Shown here piece by piece: positions 13,405-17,774 of a stretch of 17,774 nucleotides of DNA. The stretch comes from JBGRQB01 sp041725875. GTDB taxonomy: Bacteria; Bacteroidota; Ignavibacteria; Ignavibacteriales; Melioribacteraceae. Below the pieces are notes generated by a model that was not told the DNA's origin, did no database searches, and saw nothing but the letters and a program-made list of their open reading frames with translations. Each line of letters opens with the position of its first letter. The first letter of the stretch is position 1. Location: positions 1 through 17,774 of the forward strand of contig JBGRQB010000080.1 of assembly GCA_041725875.1 (NCBI GenBank), given 5' to 3'. The position numbers were made by a program, and so were the translations under genes.

Positions 13405-15528
13405 ATGAAAAAAGTTTTACTTTTTTGTATTGCTATTTTTATTACCACATTAACATTTAACAATTCAAATGCGCAGGATGTAAAACAGGTTAATCTAAAA
13501 GATTCTGTGATAGTTACTGCCGAGAAAAATCTGCCTGTTCCGCAGGTAAGTTCAATTGCAACCAAATTATTTATTCCTTTGAAAGATATTCCTCTTTCTG
13601 TAAGTGTTGTAAATAATTCACTTATCAATAATCAAAATAACCTTGTTTTGGGTGACGCACTCAGAAATATTGCCGGTGTTAATACTCAGACAGGAAACGG
13701 GGTGCACGATTATTTTATCATTCGCGGAATGAATTCACTTGAGAATAGTTTAATTCTTACAGACGGTACATTGGAACCGGAAGTAACTTATTATAATTTG
13801 TATAATGTTGAAAGAGTAGAAGTACTTAAAGGTCCGGGAGCTTTTTTATACGGAAGTAACCCTCTTTCCGGTACAGTTAATCTTGTAAGAAAACAGCCGC
13901 AGTTCAGAAACTTTGTTAATCTTCAAAGTTCATACGGCGCATTCAATTCAGTCAGAAATTCCATTGATGCTGGTTATGGTTCAACCGAGACAGGTCTTGC
14001 AGCAAGAATAAATCTTCTTTGGGAAGATGCAGATAATTATCGTGATGATAAAGAAAATGAGATTCTTGCAATAAATCCTTCCGTAACATATTTTGCCGGA
14101 AAAGACCTTACGTTTAATCTTAATTTTGAATATATAAACAGCAAATATAAGCCAGATGCAGGTATTCCGCTTGTAGCTGATAACACAACATTCCAGCTTA
14201 ACAAAATTGCTGATGTTGACAGAAAAACATCTTTCCAGACTCCGATAGATTATTCAGATCAGAAGATTATCAGAGCTAAATTATACACAGATTATAAAAT
14301 CAGCGAAAATGTTACATTCAGCAATAAAATGTATTATTCGCAGCTCGACTGGAAATCAACAGGTACTCTTCTTAACGGAGCTTACCCGACTCAGGCAGGA
14401 ACTATTGTTGTAAGATCTATGTCAAAACTTGACGATGTTAGAGATCTTTTCGGAATGCAGAATGAATTCAGCTTTAAATTTAATACCGGAAAAATTACAC
14501 ACAAAGTAATTGCAGGTTTTGAGTGGAGCGTTCTTAAAGAAGAATATTCTTACGATGTTGCTACTGTTATTCCTCCTGTAAGTCTTACAAACCCGGTTAA
14601 CCAGCCGGCAGATTACAATGCACTTATGTCTCCTTACCTTGCAGGTGATGTAACAAACACTGTTTTTGCTCCATATATTATTGATCATATTAAATTTTCT
14701 GACAAACTACAGATGATCATCGGTATGCGTTATGATATCATCAATTTTGAAAATAAAGCAAAAAATTACCTTGCCGATAGAGAATATGATAATTTGAGTC
14801 CGCTCGCAGGTATTACTTACTCAATTGTTAAAAATGTTTCACTTTACGCAAATATTGGTCAGGCTTATGCACCACCTTCAAGTCAGGTTATTGGTGATGA
14901 CAGAGAAGCTGAAAGATCAACTCAGTATGAATTTGGCGTTAAGCAGAAATTCTTTGACGGAAGATTGAACGTTGATGTTGCTTATTATCACCTTGAAAAA
15001 GATGACATTTCCATTCCTTCTGCAGATGGTTTATCCAGACAGCAGGGCGATATGCTTTCAAAAGGTGTTGAAGTGGAAATCAGAATGGAACCATTGGAAA
15101 ACCTTTTTACATTTATCTCTTACGCATACTCAGATGCTAAAATGACCAAGTTTAATGAACTGATCAGATCTCAGGTTGGAAACGGTCAGTCGGTAAGCTT
15201 TATAGCTAACAGAGATGGTAACAGACCCGCATTTGCACCGGAACATTTACTTAATATCTGGTGTACAAAAGAATTCTCAAACGGAATCGGAATTGGCGGT
15301 GGAGTGAGATATATCGACAATCAGTATATTCACATTAACAACGCTTTTGAACTTGATACTGCTTTCTTGGTTGATGCAATTGTTTATTACAAATGGAACA
15401 AATTCAAGTTCACTGTTAACTTCAAAAACATTACAGACAAAGAATACGAAATGAGAGGCTTTGGCGCTTCCTCAGTTATTCCTGCCGCACCTCGCTCAGT
15501 ATACGGAAAAATTAATCTTTCATTATAA
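13405..15528 (+). CDS. TonB-dependent siderophore-type outer-membrane receptor
   Basis: This is a 707-aa protein using the ATG at 13405, after a GGGGGA ribosome binding site. The signal peptide is residues 1-23 (MKKVLLFCIAIF...NSNA). A TonB box, DSVIVTAEK, sits at 33-41. The plug domain has IPLSVSVVN, LRNIAGVNTQTGNG, YFIIRGMN and ERVEVLKGPGAFLYGSNPLSGTVNLV, the standard plug signatures. The rest is a beta-barrel with LSPLAGITY, YEFGVKQKFFDGRLNVDVAYYHLEKDD and SKGVEVEIR, which are typical of ferric-siderophore receptors. It ends VYGKINLSL. It should import a ferric siderophore or similar chelate with TonB-ExbBD energy. No periplasmic binding protein or ABC importer is adjacent, so the substrate is not known. 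Confidence 0.93.
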   Translation: MKKVLLFCIAIFITTLTFNNSNAQDVKQVNLKDSVIVTAEKNLPVPQVSSIATKLFIPLKDIPLSVSVVNNSLINNQNNLVLGDALRNIAGVNTQTGNGVHDYFIIRGMNSLENSLILTDGTLEPEVTYYNLYNVERVEVLKGPGAFLYGSNPLSGTVNLVRKQPQFRNFVNLQSSYGAFNSVRNSIDAGYGSTETGLAARINLLWEDADNYRDDKENEILAINPSVTYFAGKDLTFNLNFEYINSKYKPDAGIPLVADNTTFQLNKIADVDRKTSFQTPIDYSDQKIIRAKLYTDYKISENVTFSNKMYYSQLDWKSTGTLLNGAYPTQAGTIVVRSMSKLDDVRDLFGMQNEFSFKFNTGKITHKVIAGFEWSVLKEEYSYDVATVIPPVSLTNPVNQPADYNALMSPYLAGDVTNTVFAPYIIDHIKFSDKLQMIIGMRYDIINFENKAKNYLADREYDNLSPLAGITYSIVKNVSLYANIGQAYAPPSSQVIGDDREAERSTQYEFGVKQKFFDGRLNVDVAYYHLEKDDISIPSADGLSRQQGDMLSKGVEVEIRMEPLENLFTFISYAYSDAKMTKFNELIRSQVGNGQSVSFIANRDGNRPAFAPEHLLNIWCTKEFSNGIGIGGGVRYIDNQYIHINNAFELDTAFLVDAIVYYKWNKFKFTVNFKNITDKEYEMRGFGASSVIPAAPRSVYGKINLSL

Positions 15529-15535
15529 TATAATA

Positions 15536-15561
15536 CTCCCCGGAACCAGTTTTCCGGGGAG
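15536..15561 (+). terminator. Hairpin, probable terminator of the receptor gene
   Basis: CTCCCCGGAA pairs perfectly with TTCCGGGGAG around a 6-nt loop, seven bases after the receptor stop codon. The sequence after it (ATATACATCTTATTACT) is only loosely T-rich, so termination could be partial or the hairpin could stabilise the 3' end. Confidence 0.7.
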
Positions 15562-15645
15562 ATATACATCTTATTACTACATATACATGTGATTTATTTT
15601 TGAAATAAAAATTTATAAATTTGATTCAACTATCCGAGGTGAAAA

Positions 15646-16863
15646 ATGAAAAAAGTATTGCTGGTAGTTTTAATATCTATTTTATTTGGTAGTATGTCTC
15701 TTTTTGCGCAGCTCGAATCTCAATGGCGCGGCGAAAACAGAGATGGTAAATATGATAATGAGAAATTATTGAAAAAATGGCCTTCTAAGGGTCCGAAACT
15801 AATTACAACTATCAGTAATCTTGGTCACGGATATTCACAGCCTGCCGTTACAGACAGCAGAATTTTTGTAACAGGAATGGCAGACGAAACCGGATATATT
15901 TATGCTTTTGATCTTGCCGGAAAACAACTCTGGAAAAAAGCCTACGGAAAAGAGTGGGCCAGAAGTTATCCTGGAGCAAGAGTTACCCCGACTGTTACCA
16001 AAGATAAAATTTATCTTGTAAGCGGATTTGGAGAAGTAGTCTGCTTTGATAAAAAAGGAAAGAAACTCTGGTCAGTGGATATGATTAAAAAGTTCAATTC
16101 TCCAAATATCAGATGGGGAATTACCGAATCTCCACTTGTTAACGGCGATGTGCTTTATTGTACTCCGGGTGCAAAAGATGCTTCAGTTGTTTTGCTTAAC
16201 CGCCACACAGGAAAAACTATTAAGAAAATTAAGATAAACGGACAAACATCAACTTACTGCTCACCTCGTATAATTAATCATAACGGACGAAAAATTGTTG
16301 TTACAATGCTTGCAAAATCACTTGTTGGTTTCGATCTTAAAACAAACAAAGTTCTCTTTCAGGCAGAGCACGAAACACGATATGATATAAATCCAAACAC
16401 TCCTCTTTATCATAAAGGATATATTTATTCTGTGAGTGGTTACGGTACCGGCGGACAATTATTCAAGTTGAATAAAAACGGAACCAAACTTACAAAAGTG
16501 TGGGAAGATGAAGAACTCGACAGTCAGATGGGTGCTGCAATTATTGTTGACGGATATATTTATGGTTCCGGACACAAAAACAGAAATTGGAAATGTATCG
16601 ATTTCAAAACAGGAAAAATGCAGTACGAATCAAGAAAACTCGGACGTAAAGGAAATATTGTTTTTGCAGACGGAATGCTTTATCTCTACAGCGAAAAAGG
16701 AGATGTTGCACTTGTAAAACCTAATCCTAAAAAGTTTGAAATTGTCAGTTCTTTCAGATTAAAAGAAGGAACCGGCGAACATTGGGCGCACCCGGTGATT
16801 AAAAAAGGAAAAATGTATGTGCGTCACGGAGATGATTTAAACATTTATAATATTGCCAGATAA
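15646..16863 (+). CDS. Exported PQQ-like beta-propeller protein
   Basis: This is a 405-aa protein with a signal peptide (MKKVLLVVLISILFGSMSLFAQ), so it is periplasmic or secreted. The segment after it (QWRGENRDGKYDNEKLLKKW) is the opening motif seen in many PQQ-like repeat proteins. Repeats of propeller blades follow, each with a form of AFDL.GK.LW: YAFDLAGKQLWKK, CFDKKGKKLWSV, LLNRHTGKTIKK, GFDLKTNKVLF, CIDFKTGKMQYES. This fold is shared by quinoprotein dehydrogenases and the BamB assembly factor. I see no sign of a dehydrogenase active site or cytochrome domain, so a binding or scaffold role is more likely. The start has a GAGGTGAAAA ribosome binding site. The next gene begins at the base after its stop codon and encodes a related protein. 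Confidence 0.87.
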   Translation: MKKVLLVVLISILFGSMSLFAQLESQWRGENRDGKYDNEKLLKKWPSKGPKLITTISNLGHGYSQPAVTDSRIFVTGMADETGYIYAFDLAGKQLWKKAYGKEWARSYPGARVTPTVTKDKIYLVSGFGEVVCFDKKGKKLWSVDMIKKFNSPNIRWGITESPLVNGDVLYCTPGAKDASVVLLNRHTGKTIKKIKINGQTSTYCSPRIINHNGRKIVVTMLAKSLVGFDLKTNKVLFQAEHETRYDINPNTPLYHKGYIYSVSGYGTGGQLFKLNKNGTKLTKVWEDEELDSQMGAAIIVDGYIYGSGHKNRNWKCIDFKTGKMQYESRKLGRKGNIVFADGMLYLYSEKGDVALVKPNPKKFEIVSSFRLKEGTGEHWAHPVIKKGKMYVRHGDDLNIYNIAR

Positions 16864-17774
16864 TTGAAAAAAAATCCTATACATATTGCCGCACCTTTAG
16901 CCACTGCCGTACTTGGTATTCTCTTTATCGGGTGGTGGTTTGTTTCTAATCCTGTTTCCGATTTCAGCGAAAACATTCCCGGAATGGATAACAAACCGGA
17001 AGGGAAAATGAAAGGTGCAAAGATTAATATCGGTTCCATAACTTCCGTTTTTGACGGAACAGCTTCAGAAATAAAAGGAAGCTGGCCAAACTTCCGCGGA
17101 GCCGAACGTGATAATATAAACAAAGAAAATACTCCTCTTGCTGATAAATGGGGAACCGACGGCCCGCCCGTTTTGTGGTCTGTGGATCTTGGTGAAGGTC
17201 ATTCTGGACCCGTAATCTACGACGGAAAAGTTTATGTGCTCGATTATGACGAAGAACGCCGGGCAGATATGCTTCGCTGTTTCTCCTTTGATGACGGAAA
17301 AGAAATCTGGAAAACAGGTTACGATATTTTTATAAAGCGTAATCACGGAATTTCCAGAACAGTTCCCGCAATTAAAGATGATCTTGTTGTTACTATCGGA
17401 CCCAAATGCCAGATTATGTGTGTGGATGCACAAACCGGAAAATTCAAATGGGGAACCGACCTTGAACGCGATTTTGAGACTGAAATCCCGCTCTGGTATA
17501 CAGGTCAATGCCCCTTGGTAGATGACTCACTTGTTGTTGTCGGAGTCGGCGGAAAATCTCTTGTTACTGCTTTTTCTCTTTACACAGGAGAGGTTGTATG
17601 GGAAGTTCCAAACGAAGACAACTGGAAAATGTCTCACGCATCAGTTATAAAAATCACCCTGGATAATAAACCCGCATTTTTATACTGCGCTCTTGGCGGG
17701 GTAGTTTGTGTTTCTAAAACAGGCGAGGTTTTGTTCAAATCAAACCTTTTTAATCACAATGTTGTTGCTCCTAC
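16864..17774 (+). CDS. Membrane-anchored PQQ-like beta-propeller protein (partial, runs off the window)
   Basis: The reading frame stays open from the TTG at 16864 to the window end, 303 codons, so the 3' end is missing. TTG AAA AAA follows the stop of the upstream gene directly, and no ATG gives a better start; the ribosome binding site is poor, suggesting translational coupling. Residues about 7-27 are a hydrophobic anchor (HIAAPLATAVLGILFIGWWF). A linker follows, then WPNFRGAERDN near residue 75, matching the QWRGENRDG segment of the neighbour, and blades with FSFDDGKEIWK, CVDAQTGKFKWG and AFSLYTGEVVWEV. It is therefore a tandem paralogue of the upstream gene, held in the inner membrane with its propeller outside the cytoplasm. 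Its substrate or partner is unknown. Confidence 0.85.
   Translation, partial: MKKNPIHIAAPLATAVLGILFIGWWFVSNPVSDFSENIPGMDNKPEGKMKGAKINIGSITSVFDGTASEIKGSWPNFRGAERDNINKENTPLADKWGTDGPPVLWSVDLGEGHSGPVIYDGKVYVLDYDEERRADMLRCFSFDDGKEIWKTGYDIFIKRNHGISRTVPAIKDDLVVTIGPKCQIMCVDAQTGKFKWGTDLERDFETEIPLWYTGQCPLVDDSLVVVGVGGKSLVTAFSLYTGEVVWEVPNEDNWKMSHASVIKITLDNKPAFLYCALGGVVCVSKTGEVLFKSNLFNHNVVAP

Noticed and set aside
16845..17508. Minus-strand ORFs opposite the right-hand end
   Set aside because: They overlap the open plus-strand frame that encodes clear PQQ-like blades through to the window end.

Overview
The window is AT-rich bacterial DNA. Signal peptides beginning MKK, TTG starts inside tight operons, a DUF1684 lipoprotein behind mutS, a papain-type (C1) aminopeptidase with a signal peptide, a TonB-dependent receptor and PQQ-like and 6-bladed beta-propellers all point to the Bacteroidota/Chlorobiota/Ignavibacteriota (FCB) lineage. 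My best guess is an Ignavibacteria-like organism; this is inference, because no rRNA or taxonomic marker was compared.

Left third, about 1-3600, minus strand: nine small genes for Cys-rich peptides of 58-96 residues. They share a Cys-free leader (MKKLKLN..L.V.SF.T....GTVKG) and have highly divergent cores rich in Cys, Thr and Ser. The leader resembles that of pinensin-family class I lanthipeptide precursors known from Bacteroidota. One of the nine (2433-2609) is only 58 aa and is easy to miss. No LanB dehydratase, LanC cyclase, protease or peptide transporter is in the window, so the array is precursor-only as seen here. Six copies of a conserved ~55-70 bp element lie between the genes, five of them 50-79 bp upstream of a precursor start. 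The element folds as a three-way junction. One copy shows compensatory base changes, and the wobble pattern favours folding of the minus-strand transcript, so it is a candidate 5'-UTR structured RNA or repeated cis-regulatory module. This array plus element is the most novel part of the window.

Middle left, 3685-5747, minus strand: a protein with a C-terminal J-domain (DnaJ-like HPD motif) and an exported 6-bladed beta-propeller/NHL-type protein. Both point toward the peptide array. Whether they belong to it functionally is open.

Centre, 6017-11351, plus strand: a compact housekeeping operon of mutS, a DUF1684 lipoprotein gene, aroF-type DAHP synthase and prephenate dehydrogenase (tyrA). Junctions overlap or are short, and TTG starts are used. 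It joins mismatch repair to the first step of the shikimate pathway and the tyrosine branch.

Right, 11427-17774, plus strand: an exported C1-family aminopeptidase-like protein with an Asp in place of the usual catalytic-triad Asn, followed by a clear intrinsic terminator; a single-PAS-domain protein; a perfect 10-bp inverted repeat ahead of a TonB-dependent siderophore-type receptor; and two tandem PQQ-like beta-propeller proteins. The second propeller is membrane-anchored, starts at TTG and runs off the window end.
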